Below are positions 1 through 9,117 of a DNA stretch of 43,885 bases, one piece after another. Below the pieces are notes generated by a model. The model had not been told where the DNA came from, made no database searches, and saw only the letters and a program-made list of their open reading frames with translations. The stretch is taken from NCBI GenBank assembly GCA_913774715.1, contig CAJYHS010000152.1, positions 1-43,885 of the forward strand. Reading direction: 5' to 3'. Position numbers and translations under genes: made by a program. The DNA comes from an uncultured Siphonobacter sp. (GTDB lineage Bacteria > Bacteroidota > Bacteroidia > Cytophagales > Spirosomataceae). Numbering within the stretch: the first letter of the stretch is position 1; every line of letters starts with the position of its first letter.

Positions 1-650
1 GGGACAAACGCAACCGGGAGCAGGCCTTTTCCATCCAATGGAAAGCTAGTCTCAAACGCGTGAATTATGATTTGCATAACGTGCTGGGGTTTTACTGCCT
101 CGTAGTAGCTTTACTGATGACGCTGACGGGACTGGTCATGGGCTTTCCCTTCATTAGAACCCAGGTTTATCAAATGCTCGGCGGTACTACGGCCAAACGC
201 CAGGAGCTGACTTTTACCACCAAGGCCTCGGACATTCCAGCTCATGAATGGGATGCAAAAATGGATGCCATCTGGCGGAAAACGATCCGCGAAATTGGCG
301 AGAAAGATCCCTATCAAATCAGCCTTCATTACCCTAAACCCGAAGCCACGTTCATTTATGCCTGCACGGATATGATGAATGGCAACTGGCGGGAGTTATA
401 CTTCGACATGAATACGCTGGCGTTACTTCCGACGACTCCCCCCAAAGTTTCTGAGGACACGGCAGCCAAATGGATGATGCGTTCCAATTACGGCATTCAT
501 GTCGGATCTATTGGAGGTACTCTTACTAAAGTAATCTACTTTCTATCCAGCTTTATTTGTGCGACTTTGCCCATTACTGGCTTTTATGTCTGGTGGGGAA
601 AACGTAAAAAGAAACCCGTCAAACGGACTATTCGCGTTAGTAGGGTGTGA
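1..650 (+). CDS. PepSY-associated membrane protein, 5' end outside the window
   Basis: The reading frame is open from base 3, upstream of the first possible GTG at 60, so this is the C-terminal 215 residues of a longer protein. A hydrophobic segment follows the NYDLHNVLGFY motif, typical of PepSY-TM proteins, in which a His near a membrane helix precedes a periplasmic PepSY region. A second transmembrane helix near the end (FICATLPITGFYVWWGKRKK) is followed by a basic cytoplasmic tail. In Bacteroidota these proteins often lie beside TonB-dependent siderophore receptors and are thought to act in iron-reductase or uptake chemistry; the partner would be left of the window. Family assignment is firm, substrate is unknown. 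Confidence 0.85.
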   Translation, partial: DKRNREQAFSIQWKASLKRVNYDLHNVLGFYCLVVALLMTLTGLVMGFPFIRTQVYQMLGGTTAKRQELTFTTKASDIPAHEWDAKMDAIWRKTIREIGEKDPYQISLHYPKPEATFIYACTDMMNGNWRELYFDMNTLALLPTTPPKVSEDTAAKWMMRSNYGIHVGSIGGTLTKVIYFLSSFICATLPITGFYVWWGKRKKKPVKRTIRVSRV

Positions 651-790
651 GGTTTGTAAGTAATTGATTCATAATTGTTTGTGTAGAAGTAGTTGCAATT
701 TTGTAATTTTTTTAAACGTTCTTCCTTCTTCTTTTCCTTTCTTTACGGCCCTTCAAACGCATGTTTGAAGCTAAGCCTACGTGAAAATTT

Positions 791-2116
791 ATGACAGAAG
801 AGCAGGTCCTACAACTGGCTCCTGATGCCGCCTCGCTAAAAGCGGGAAAGGCTTTAGCCGTCGAAAACAAATGGGTTACCCTAGCCTATAACTCCCGGGT
901 GCTTTGGGGAGAAGTGCAGGGAAGTGGCAAGGATCCCTATCGAACGCAAGTTGACTTACAACAGACGGCTTTCAAATGTAGCTGTCCAAGTCGAAAATTT
1001 CCCTGCAAGCACGGACTCGGTTTATTGATTCTCTTTGCCAAATCCGCTCCCGCTTTTCAAAACTCGGAAAATGAACCCACCTGGGTGAGTGAATGGGTGG
1101 ATAAACGCCAGACCAAAGCCGAAAAAGCCGCTGAGCCCGCCAAAGAAGTAAATCCCGAACAAAAGGAAAAAGATCGCCTCAAACGCCAGCAGCAGCGTTA
1201 TCAGAAAGTAGAGGCCGGGGTAGGAGAATTGAGCCAATGGCTGCGGGATCTGGTACGGACGGGTACTTTGAACGTCCCCGAAAAAGGATACCGCTATTTT
1301 GAGCAAACGGCTGCCCGCATGGTTGATGCTCAGGCTACGGGCCTGGCTAATGGGGTAAAAGCCTTTAACGCCATCGCTTATACAAGTCCGGATTGGCAAA
1401 GTCAGGTACTCAAACAGTGCAGTCAATTATACCTTTGGACTGAAGCCTTTAGAAACCTGCCGGAATTATCGCCTGAGCTTCAGGAAGACGTAAAAAACGC
1501 CATCGGCTGGGGACGATCGGCCAAGGACTTAGGCCCGCAAGCCGAATGCATTACCGACGACTGGCTGGTACTGGGCCGCATGAGTCGGGAAGAAGACCGC
1601 ATTACCGTGCAGCAAAACTGGCTGTATGGCTATAGCTCGGGCCGCATAGCTCTGGTTCTCAACTTTTCCTATCAGAATGCGGGCGTTGAAACTCCGCTAG
1701 TGCCAGGCCGTATCTCTAAGGCTACGCTACAGTTTTACCCTTCCGCCTTTCCTTTCCGAGCCCTTGTTAAGGAGCATACGGGCTATGAGAATAGGTATCC
1801 CGAAGCCAAGGCTTTTCAGGATTTCACTCAGGCTGATACGTTTCTGCGACAAATTTGGCAGCAGCAGCCCTGGGCTGATGAACTTCCTTTGTGGGTGGAG
1901 CAGCTCGTGTTAATCAAAGCTGAAAGGGAGTGGTTGCTTTGCGATAATCAACGTCAGGTGATGCCCCTTGATCCGGCTTTTGGAGAAATGCAAGTCTTTG
2001 AGTTGCTAGCCTTGAGTGGCGGTCAGCCCATGCAGGTATGCATCCTTCACCGGGAAGGTTACGTATATCCCCTAGGACTTCAACTTGGTAATAGCTATCA
2101 ACTATTAGCCGTTTAA
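791..2116 (+). CDS. SWIM zinc-finger protein
   Basis: A 441-residue protein with a SWIM zinc finger near the N-terminus: CxCx6CxH with C63, C65, C72 and H74 (KCSCPSRKFPCKHGLGLL). SWIM domains bind zinc and mediate DNA or protein contacts. Residues about 110-150 are Lys/Glu/Gln-rich and probably a charged helical linker. The rest has no motif I recognise. It is the first gene of a same-strand cluster and its stop lies 4 bases before the DUF5691 gene, so the two are probably co-transcribed. E. coli YehQ is a SWIM protein in a comparable AAA/VWA neighbourhood. The molecular role is unknown. Confidence 0.88.
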   Translation: MTEEQVLQLAPDAASLKAGKALAVENKWVTLAYNSRVLWGEVQGSGKDPYRTQVDLQQTAFKCSCPSRKFPCKHGLGLLILFAKSAPAFQNSENEPTWVSEWVDKRQTKAEKAAEPAKEVNPEQKEKDRLKRQQQRYQKVEAGVGELSQWLRDLVRTGTLNVPEKGYRYFEQTAARMVDAQATGLANGVKAFNAIAYTSPDWQSQVLKQCSQLYLWTEAFRNLPELSPELQEDVKNAIGWGRSAKDLGPQAECITDDWLVLGRMSREEDRITVQQNWLYGYSSGRIALVLNFSYQNAGVETPLVPGRISKATLQFYPSAFPFRALVKEHTGYENRYPEAKAFQDFTQADTFLRQIWQQQPWADELPLWVEQLVLIKAEREWLLCDNQRQVMPLDPAFGEMQVFELLALSGGQPMQVCILHREGYVYPLGLQLGNSYQLLAV

Positions 2117-2120
2117 ACCT

Positions 2121-3632
2121 ATGAATACCTGGAATGAATTAGTGCAGGTAGCGTTGCTGGGAACGGAAAAAAGTAATTTTTCTCCCGAGAGTTTACCTCA
2201 GCCCGTTCAAACGTTATTGGCCAAGGCCGACCGGCAGGATCGGGAAGGCTTTTTTCTGACGGCAGCAGCTCTGACGTATCAATACGAGCGGTCGGGGAAA
2301 AAGCGGGCGGTGATTGACTTACCAGCCCTAACCCCAGCAGAACAGGAAAGCCGATCCGAAGCTCCGCAAGAGGCCATTAAGTTACTGAAAACACTTCTGG
2401 ATCAGCTGCCCTTGAACGCTACGTTACTGAGCCTTTATTTACAAAAGCTTCAGGAAAAAGGCTGGATTATTCCTAGTGCTTATTTAGTGCGGCTACTTAA
2501 TGTCAATGATGCTCAGGTTCAACAATTCCTGCTTCCCGTTTTAGGCAAGCGGGGCGATTGGTTACGCTCGTTCCATTTCCCCTGGCAACGGGACGCCGAA
2601 ACAGACTGGGAAAAAAGCTGGCAGGAGGGAAAAGTAGCCGAGCGAAAGAAGGCTCTGTATGCTTTTAGAGAGCAAAATCCCACTCTGGCTCGCCAGCGAC
2701 TGGAAGAAAGCTGGAGTGAACTCTCGGCCCGCGAAAGAAAAGAGTTACTGGAAGTGTTATTGCTGAATCTTTCCAACGATGACGAGGCCTTCTTAAGAGC
2801 TGCTCAGCAGGAATTAAAAGGTCATAAACCTTTAACTCAGGAAATTCGACAGCTTATTTTTCGCTTGTTAACCCTTTTACCCACCGGGGACGAGCAGCTT
2901 TTTTTGCAGCAAAATCTCCCCACGTACATTATTCGGGAAAAGAAACTACTGGGATTGATTTCTACGCCTAAACTGGTTCTGCCCGAAGGCGAAGACACCT
3001 TTTTCTCCCTGCCACGCTTTGCTCAGGACTGGGGCTTTTATGGCCAAAATCCAGACTCTTACCAATACCAGAGCTTAAGTGACTACTGGTTCTGGGAAGC
3101 GGTAGCTTTGACTAATCCCCAAATCTGGCGTGAAGCCTTAAAAACAGACTGGGCGGGCGTGGTGAAATTCTTTACCATCGAAAACGCCAAAGCCGACCGC
3201 TCGGCGGCTCGCTACAAAGCTTTATTGCTGGCTTCAGTCCGTTTCAATATACCTGAACTCTTCGTAGAAGCCTATCAGAAAGGCGTTTCTTTTACCGGAG
3301 CTACTACCTTTTCACTGCAGGATTACCAATTGATTTTTCAACGTATCCCTTTCCGGCAGTTATATCTCCAAAAAAATGAGCTGTTGCAGGGCTATTGGTC
3401 GGCGGAGCTGAGTCGACACATTTTTCAGGAACTACTTGAACTCGTGAAAAGCTCGCATGTCTATGTAGATTTTGCCCGGCAGGCCAGTGAGTACTGGTAC
3501 GAGTTTTCGGAGGCAGAAATAGATAGCTTATTACCTGCCGATACTCCTTCGTATTACCGGTCCGGTGAAGAAAAACTAGCCGCTCAACTCAAAGAAATCC
3601 TAAGCCTTCGCCGCTGGATTCGGGCTTTATAA
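2121..3632 (+). CDS. DUF5691 family protein
   Basis: A 503-residue soluble protein. The N-terminal sequence (WNELVQVALLGTEKS) matches my memory of DUF5691. No catalytic motif is visible. The composition, rich in Leu, Glu, Gln and Arg with repeated amphipathic stretches, suggests an all-helical, possibly HEAT-like scaffold; that is inference. It follows the SWIM gene by 4 bases and precedes the AAA+ gene by 103 bases. DUF5691 genes recur beside SWIM, AAA+, DUF5682 and VWA genes in several phyla, which suggests a shared complex. Function unknown. Confidence 0.8.
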   Translation: MNTWNELVQVALLGTEKSNFSPESLPQPVQTLLAKADRQDREGFFLTAAALTYQYERSGKKRAVIDLPALTPAEQESRSEAPQEAIKLLKTLLDQLPLNATLLSLYLQKLQEKGWIIPSAYLVRLLNVNDAQVQQFLLPVLGKRGDWLRSFHFPWQRDAETDWEKSWQEGKVAERKKALYAFREQNPTLARQRLEESWSELSARERKELLEVLLLNLSNDDEAFLRAAQQELKGHKPLTQEIRQLIFRLLTLLPTGDEQLFLQQNLPTYIIREKKLLGLISTPKLVLPEGEDTFFSLPRFAQDWGFYGQNPDSYQYQSLSDYWFWEAVALTNPQIWREALKTDWAGVVKFFTIENAKADRSAARYKALLLASVRFNIPELFVEAYQKGVSFTGATTFSLQDYQLIFQRIPFRQLYLQKNELLQGYWSAELSRHIFQELLELVKSSHVYVDFARQASEYWYEFSEAEIDSLLPADTPSYYRSGEEKLAAQLKEILSLRRWIRAL

Positions 3633-3735
3633 GGAGTTTTTAGTTGTTGGTTGATAGTAAACGCTTTACGATCCAGCAATGGATTATCTAATCATTACAA
3701 GAACGTAATTCATTCTAACCTACTAATATTTTACC

Positions 3736-4815
3736 ATGAACGCTTTACGCCAACACGCCGAAGAGCAATTTGCCCAGGAATTAGAAGAACTTCAAAAGCA
3801 GGATAATGGTCAACGCCCCCCCAACTGGATTCTTACGCCTCAGTCGGTGGTAACTTACTTAATGGGAGGTACGCTGAAAAATGGATTTGAGGTAAGCCCC
3901 AAATACATTGGCAGTCGTCGGCTGATGGAAATTGCCGTGGCAACCCTGACTACTGACCGGGCTTTATTACTCTACGGGTTACCGGGAACGGCCAAGTCCT
4001 GGGTTGCTGAACATTTGGCCGCTGCCGTTTCGGGGAACTCCACTTTACTCATTCAGGGAACTGCTGGAACGGGCGAAGAGGCCATTCGCTACGGCTGGAA
4101 TTACGCCCGCCTGCTTTCCGAAGGTCCTTCCGAAAACGCTTTAGTGGTTACGCCGATGATGCGGGCGATGAAAGACGGAAAAATTGCCCGGATTGAGGAG
4201 TTAACCCGGATTTCCGCCGATGTTCAGGATACGCTCATTACCATTCTGTCTGAGAAAACGCTTCCCGTTCCCGAGCTTAATACCGAAGTGCAGGCCACGA
4301 AAGGCTTTAACGTCATTGCTACGGCCAACAACCGCGATAAAGGGGTTAACGAGTTATCCAGTGCCTTAAAACGCCGTTTTAATACCGTGATTCTGCCCGT
4401 GCCCGAAAGCATGAATGAAGAGGTCGACATTGTGCAACGCCGGGTAAGTAGCCTTTCAAAAGCCTTAGAGTTACCCGCAGAACTACCCAAGCTAACCGAA
4501 GTGCAGCGACTGGTTACCATCTTCCGCGAGCTGCGTTCGGGGGTGAGTGAAGATGGAAAAACTAAACTGAAAAGTCCGTCGGGGACGATGAGTACCGCCG
4601 AAGCCATTTCGGTGATGAACAACGGCATGGCTCTGGCCGCTCACTTTGGCGATGGTCGGGTCACGGCTGAAGATATGGCGGCGGGTTTGATTGGAGCCGT
4701 CGTAAAAGATCCCGTTCAGGATAAAGTCGTCTGGAACGAATACCTGGAAACGGTCCTCAAAACCCGCGAAAATTACCGTGACATTTACCGGGCCTGTAAG
4801 GAATTAAGCCTATGA
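3736..4815 (+). CDS. MoxR-type AAA+ ATPase of the SWIM/DUF5682/VWA cluster
   Basis: A 359-residue AAA+ ATPase. Walker A is GLPGTAKS at 81-88. The Walker B region reads IARIEELTR (150-158), with Glu-Glu where most MoxR proteins have Asp-Glu. Sensor 1 is in IATANNRD (about 194-201) and the arginine finger is probably in LKRRFN (211-216). MoxR ATPases remodel proteins or insert metals together with a VWA partner (RavA/ViaA, NorQ/NorD, CoxD/CoxE); the partner here is probably the protein at 7035-8213. The stop codon overlaps the start of the next gene (ATGA, 4812-4815), so translation is likely coupled. It is comparable in context to E. coli YehL. Substrate unknown. Confidence 0.93.
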   Translation: MNALRQHAEEQFAQELEELQKQDNGQRPPNWILTPQSVVTYLMGGTLKNGFEVSPKYIGSRRLMEIAVATLTTDRALLLYGLPGTAKSWVAEHLAAAVSGNSTLLIQGTAGTGEEAIRYGWNYARLLSEGPSENALVVTPMMRAMKDGKIARIEELTRISADVQDTLITILSEKTLPVPELNTEVQATKGFNVIATANNRDKGVNELSSALKRRFNTVILPVPESMNEEVDIVQRRVSSLSKALELPAELPKLTEVQRLVTIFRELRSGVSEDGKTKLKSPSGTMSTAEAISVMNNGMALAAHFGDGRVTAEDMAAGLIGAVVKDPVQDKVVWNEYLETVLKTRENYRDIYRACKELSL

Positions 4816-7031
4816 GGATTCATTTGCTTGGCATTCGCCACCACGGGGTGGGTTCGGCCCGGCAGGTGCAGCAGCGGCTGGCCGAGCTACAGCCCGATCT
4901 GATTCTGGTGGAAGGTCCGCCGGAACTCACCGAACTTTTACACTGGATGGCTCATAAGGAGCTAAGGCCTCCCGTGGCTATTCTGGCTTACGATGCGGAC
5001 GATCCGCAGAAAGCCGTTTTTTATCCCTTTGCCGAATTCTCACCCGAGTGGGTAGCCGTTCGGTATGCTCAGGAGCAGTCCATCGAAGTTCGCATGACGG
5101 ATATGCCTTTAATGCATTCGCTAGCTACCAAAGCGGTTGAAAAGCTTGATAAACTCGAAAATGCCGAACAGCCCCAGCGGCGGGTTTTTCCTCTGGAAGA
5201 GATCGCCCGGCTTGCAGGCTATGAAAATTACCACGACTGGTGGGAAGAACGCTTTGAGCAGGACACGAGCCAGGGGGAGAGCGAAGCGTATTTTCAGGCC
5301 GTCGGGTTAACCATGCAGGCCAGCCGTGAAGCGGAAGAAGGCATCGACCGAACCAACGATGAAATTCGTGAGGCATTCATGCGGCAATCGCTTCGCGAAG
5401 CTCAGAAAGAGGGCTTCGTTAATATCGCTGTTATCTGCGGAGCTTGGCACGTACCAGCGTTGGGCGATCTGAAGACGACGAAAAAAGAAGATGCTCAGCA
5501 GATCAAAGGTCTGGCTAAAACCAAAGTCCGGTTGACCTGGATTCCCTGGACGAATTCCCGCATGAGTTGGTGGAGCGGTTATGGAGCCGGGATTCACTCG
5601 CCGGGCTGGTACGAACACCGCTGGAAAAACCCGGATGATCTTGGCGAGTGGTGGTTAACCCAAGTGGCCCGTTTGCTTCGAAAGCAAAAAGTAGACGTTT
5701 CTACGGCTCATGTGATTGAAGCGTACCGACTGGCCGAGTCACTGGCCATTCTTCGCAATTTACCCAGAGCGGGGCTACGCGAATTAAATGAAGCCACGCA
5801 GTCGGTCATGTGCATGGGTGAAGGTATCCTGATGCGACTCGTGCAGGAGGAGCTTATTATGGCTCACCGCATGGGAAGTGTGCCCCAGGAGTTACCTAAA
5901 CTGCCGATTCAAACCGACTTTGAAACCAAAGCAAAGAAGCTTCGGCTCGACATTCGAGAGGATCGCAAATACCTGGAGCTGGACCTTCGCAAAGAACTCG
6001 ATCTGAGTCGAAGTATTTTCCTGCACCGGTTACGGGTATTAGACATTACCTGGGCAGATTTGCTTCGAACGTCCAGCAAGGGAACCTTTAAGGAAGGCTG
6101 GCAACTGAGCTGGCGACCCGAGTCGATTCTCGAATTGATTGAAAAAGCCATTTGGGGCAATCGGATTGAAGACGCCGCTACGCAGTTTTTGCTCGATCAA
6201 AGCAAGAAAAGCACCTCCATTACTGAATTAGCTGCCAAACTTGAAGCGGCCATCCCCGCCGAGTTATTCGGAGTATTAGACGGATTAATTACCCGCATCA
6301 GTGATTTGGCTACGGTTTCCGCCGATATGCAGGAGCTGATGGCGGCCTTAACGCCCCTGGTGAGTGTAAGTCGGTACGGGAACGTTCGTAAAACGGATTT
6401 CTCGGCCTTGATGCAGGTCGTTGAAAGTTTATTAACCCGCATCTGTATCGGCCTGCCTACGGCCTGTTACGGGCTGGACGATGACAATGCCCGAAAAATG
6501 TTTACGCTGATTCGTCAGGTAGATGAATCGGTGTTGTTACTCGAGATCGAGCCGCTTCTACTGGAATGGCAAAATACGCTGAAAGTATTAGCTGATAAAG
6601 AGCAGATGCCGCCGCTGTTAAAGGGCGGTAGCACCCGTTTACTATTTGATCGCCGCCTGCTTTCGGAAGAAACCATGGCTCAGCTCTTTCAGCAGGCGTT
6701 GTCCAAAGGCTATGAACCCGCTTATTCGGCGGCCTGGCTGGAAGGTTTCTTAAAAGGAAGTGGACTCATCTTGCTTTACGATCCTATTCTCTGGAAGTTA
6801 CTCTACAGCTGGGTAGCTGACTTGGATAGCGAGGTCTTCATCGAGCAACTTCCCGTCTTACGGCGAACCTTTGCCGAATTTGAAGCCGCTGAACGCCGAA
6901 AGCTCGGAGAGAAAGCTCGGAGCTTACCTTCATTACCCACTCACAGGGTAAGCCCGACGACGGACGATTTTGACTTTGAACAAGCCGAAGCGAGTCTACC
7001 CACGATGGCGGCACTTTTAGGACTTACGTAA
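4812..7031 (+). CDS. DUF5682 protein with TraB/TIKI-like N-terminal motifs
   Basis: A 739-residue protein. The first ~220 residues contain two GX2H motifs, GIRH (7-10) and GAWH (210-213), and a conserved-looking Glu in LILVEGPPE (E34), with an Arg-containing helix before the second motif. This arrangement is the hallmark of the TraB/TIKI/EreA/GumN-like superfamily, some of which are metal-dependent hydrolases. The rest is helical and of unknown role. I recognise the whole as DUF5682, the family I associate with E. coli YehM. It overlaps the AAA+ gene by 4 bases and is followed after 3 bases by the VWA gene. Family fairly sure; catalytic activity is inference. Confidence 0.85.
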   Translation: MRIHLLGIRHHGVGSARQVQQRLAELQPDLILVEGPPELTELLHWMAHKELRPPVAILAYDADDPQKAVFYPFAEFSPEWVAVRYAQEQSIEVRMTDMPLMHSLATKAVEKLDKLENAEQPQRRVFPLEEIARLAGYENYHDWWEERFEQDTSQGESEAYFQAVGLTMQASREAEEGIDRTNDEIREAFMRQSLREAQKEGFVNIAVICGAWHVPALGDLKTTKKEDAQQIKGLAKTKVRLTWIPWTNSRMSWWSGYGAGIHSPGWYEHRWKNPDDLGEWWLTQVARLLRKQKVDVSTAHVIEAYRLAESLAILRNLPRAGLRELNEATQSVMCMGEGILMRLVQEELIMAHRMGSVPQELPKLPIQTDFETKAKKLRLDIREDRKYLELDLRKELDLSRSIFLHRLRVLDITWADLLRTSSKGTFKEGWQLSWRPESILELIEKAIWGNRIEDAATQFLLDQSKKSTSITELAAKLEAAIPAELFGVLDGLITRISDLATVSADMQELMAALTPLVSVSRYGNVRKTDFSALMQVVESLLTRICIGLPTACYGLDDDNARKMFTLIRQVDESVLLLEIEPLLLEWQNTLKVLADKEQMPPLLKGGSTRLLFDRRLLSEETMAQLFQQALSKGYEPAYSAAWLEGFLKGSGLILLYDPILWKLLYSWVADLDSEVFIEQLPVLRRTFAEFEAAERRKLGEKARSLPSLPTHRVSPTTDDFDFEQAEASLPTMAALLGLT

Positions 7032-7034
7032 GCC

Positions 7035-8213
7035 ATGGAAAAACAAGAAGAAACGCTCAAACGCTGGCGGCTCTTACTCGGAGGCCAGAACGCGGACGGA
7101 ACGGGCGTTAGCCTAAACGACCAGGAAAAGCAGATTGATGAAGCTTTATCGGCTTTGTATGACTTTGAGCAGCGAGGTAAATTTGAATACGGTCCGAATC
7201 AGAAGGGAGGTTCGGGGGCTTCTCAGCCTAACGTAGCCCGCTGGCTGGGGGATATTCGCCAGTATTTTCCTGCTTCCGTGGTGCAGGTCATGCAGCAGGA
7301 TGCTCTCCAAAAGCCGGAACTACAGAAAAAACTGTTGTTCGAACCCGAGATTCTCGAGCAGGCCACGCCCGATGTGCATCTGGTGGCTACCTTGATGGAA
7401 CTGGGAAAACTCATTCCTTCCAAAACCAAAGACACGGCCCGGCGGGTAGTGCAGAAAGTAGTGGACGAATTACTGGAAAAGCTTTCCCAGAATACCATTC
7501 AGGCCATTTCTGGAGCCCTAAACCGGGGCGTACGTAACCGTCGTCCCCGGCTCAATGAAATGGACTGGTCTTCGACGATTCGTAAAAACCTTCGTCATTA
7601 TCAGGCCGATTATAAAACCATTATTCCCGAAGAGCTCATTGGTTTTGGACGCAAAACCCGTCGCAGTTTAAAAGATGTGGTATTGTGTCTCGATCAATCG
7701 GGCTCGATGGGAAGTTCAGTGGTATACTCGGGCATTTTTGGCTCGGTTATGGCCTCCATTCCTTCGGTAAAAACGCGAATGGTGGTTTTTGATACCGAAG
7801 TCGTGGATTTAACGGAAGACTTGAATGATCCGGTGGATTTACTCTTCGGGGTACAATTGGGAGGAGGAACCGATATTGACCGGGCTCTGGGCTATTGCCA
7901 GACGGTTATTCAAAAGCCTAACGATACGATTCTGGTATTGATTACCGATTTATACGAAGGCGGCAATCAGCAGCAAATGCGGCAACGCATGCAGGAGATT
8001 GTAGCTTCGGGCGTACAGTTGATTTGTTTGCTAGCTTTGAACGATGAAGGAGCTCCGTATTATGACGCGAAAAACGCGAAGTTTTTAGGAGATTTGGGCG
8101 TTCCGGTGTTTGCCTGCACCCCCGATCTTTTTCCCGAAGTAATGGCTGCCGCTATTAACAAGCAGGATTTAAAGCAGTGGGCGGGCGATCGGGACATTGC
8201 GCTGAAGGGATAA
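7035..8213 (+). CDS. VWA domain protein, probable partner of the MoxR ATPase
   Basis: A 392-residue protein with a C-terminal von Willebrand A domain and a complete metal-ion-dependent adhesion site: DxSxS at D220, S222 and S224 (LDQSGSMGSS), Thr279 in GGGTD, and Asp305 in ITDLYEGG. The N-terminal ~200 residues are helical and charged, as in CoxE/ViaA-like partners of MoxR ATPases. It starts 3 bases after the DUF5682 stop. E. coli YehP is the likely counterpart. Such proteins usually present a substrate or target to the ATPase ring. No signal peptide is visible, so it is probably cytoplasmic. Confidence 0.93.
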   Translation: MEKQEETLKRWRLLLGGQNADGTGVSLNDQEKQIDEALSALYDFEQRGKFEYGPNQKGGSGASQPNVARWLGDIRQYFPASVVQVMQQDALQKPELQKKLLFEPEILEQATPDVHLVATLMELGKLIPSKTKDTARRVVQKVVDELLEKLSQNTIQAISGALNRGVRNRRPRLNEMDWSSTIRKNLRHYQADYKTIIPEELIGFGRKTRRSLKDVVLCLDQSGSMGSSVVYSGIFGSVMASIPSVKTRMVVFDTEVVDLTEDLNDPVDLLFGVQLGGGTDIDRALGYCQTVIQKPNDTILVLITDLYEGGNQQQMRQRMQEIVASGVQLICLLALNDEGAPYYDAKNAKFLGDLGVPVFACTPDLFPEVMAAAINKQDLKQWAGDRDIALKG

Positions 8214-8231
8214 TTACGAAAGACAAAAGAC

Positions 8232-9080
8232 ATGCAACTCATTGCTGATAGTGGTTCCACCAAAACCGACTGGCGGATGCTGGCCGGTGACGAAAGTGTG
8301 GGACAAGCCCGTACAGTTGGATTTAATCCTTTTTACCAAAGCTCCGAGCAAATCGCTCATGAATTAAAGCTGAGTTTGAAGCCCAAAGTAAAGGAGCCGG
8401 TAAGGGCTATTTATTTCTACGGAGCGGGCGTAACGGGAGCCGAGAAGGCTCAGGTAATTATCGACGGCTTAAAGGACGTTTTCCCGGAGGCTGAACACAT
8501 CGAAGCTCATTCTGATATGCTGGGGGCGGCCCGGGCCTTGTGTGGAAGGGAAAAGGGCATTGCCTGCATTTTAGGAACCGGCTCGAATACCTGTCAGGTG
8601 GATAACGGTGAAATCACTCACAAGGTAGATACGTTGGGCTTTTGGCTGGGGGACGAAGGAAGCGGTGGCTATCTGGGAAAAACGCTTGTACAGGCCTATC
8701 TCCATAAGGAGTTACCCGTAGCCTTACGCGAAAAATTTGAAAAGCGTTACCCCAACCTAAACCGGGATGTGGTGCTGGAAAATGCCTATCAAAAGCCCTT
8801 TCCCAATCGCTATTTTGCTGGATTTTCGAAGTTTCTCTTCGATAATAGAACCGATGGAACAGCCTACCAGATTGCCGCAAATGCGTTTAGTTTATTTTTT
8901 GAAAAGTACGTCGAGAAATACCCTGATTATCTAAACTACCGGGTGAGTCTGACGGGCTCAGTGGCGTTTTACTACTCAGATATTATTCGAAGAGTGGCCC
9001 GGGAAAAAGGCGTTACAATCGGGGTTATCATGGAAACCCCCATTGCGGGCTTAACCCTCTACCATCAGGGTAAATCATAA
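8232..9080 (+). CDS. N-acetylglucosamine kinase-like BadF/BadG-family ATPase
   Basis: A 282-residue member of the BadF/BadG/BcrA/BcrD ATPase family (ASKHA fold). The phosphate-1 motif is ADSGSTKTDW (5-14); a second phosphate-binding motif is ILGTGSNTC (about residue 117), followed by GFWLGDEGSGGYLG, typical of the GlcNAc-kinase branch. Expected reaction: ATP-dependent phosphorylation of an amino sugar, probably in cell-wall or chitin sugar salvage. It starts 18 bases after the VWA gene and may be the last gene of that operon, though a functional link is not evident. A strong terminator follows directly. Confidence 0.88.
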   Translation: MQLIADSGSTKTDWRMLAGDESVGQARTVGFNPFYQSSEQIAHELKLSLKPKVKEPVRAIYFYGAGVTGAEKAQVIIDGLKDVFPEAEHIEAHSDMLGAARALCGREKGIACILGTGSNTCQVDNGEITHKVDTLGFWLGDEGSGGYLGKTLVQAYLHKELPVALREKFEKRYPNLNRDVVLENAYQKPFPNRYFAGFSKFLFDNRTDGTAYQIAANAFSLFFEKYVEKYPDYLNYRVSLTGSVAFYYSDIIRRVAREKGVTIGVIMETPIAGLTLYHQGKS

Positions 9081-9085
9081 TAAAA

Positions 9086-9117
9086 AAGGCTGTTGAATCA
9101 TCAACAGCCTTTTTTTA
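9086..9117. terminator. Bidirectional terminator between the GlcNAc kinase and Rrf2 genes
   Basis: A 9-bp perfect stem (GGCTGTTGA 9088-9096 with 9101-9109) and 4-base loop, flanked by A-rich sequence on the left and a T run on the right. It can serve both convergent genes. The stop codon of the rrf2-like gene (9115-9117) lies inside the T run. Confidence 0.9.
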
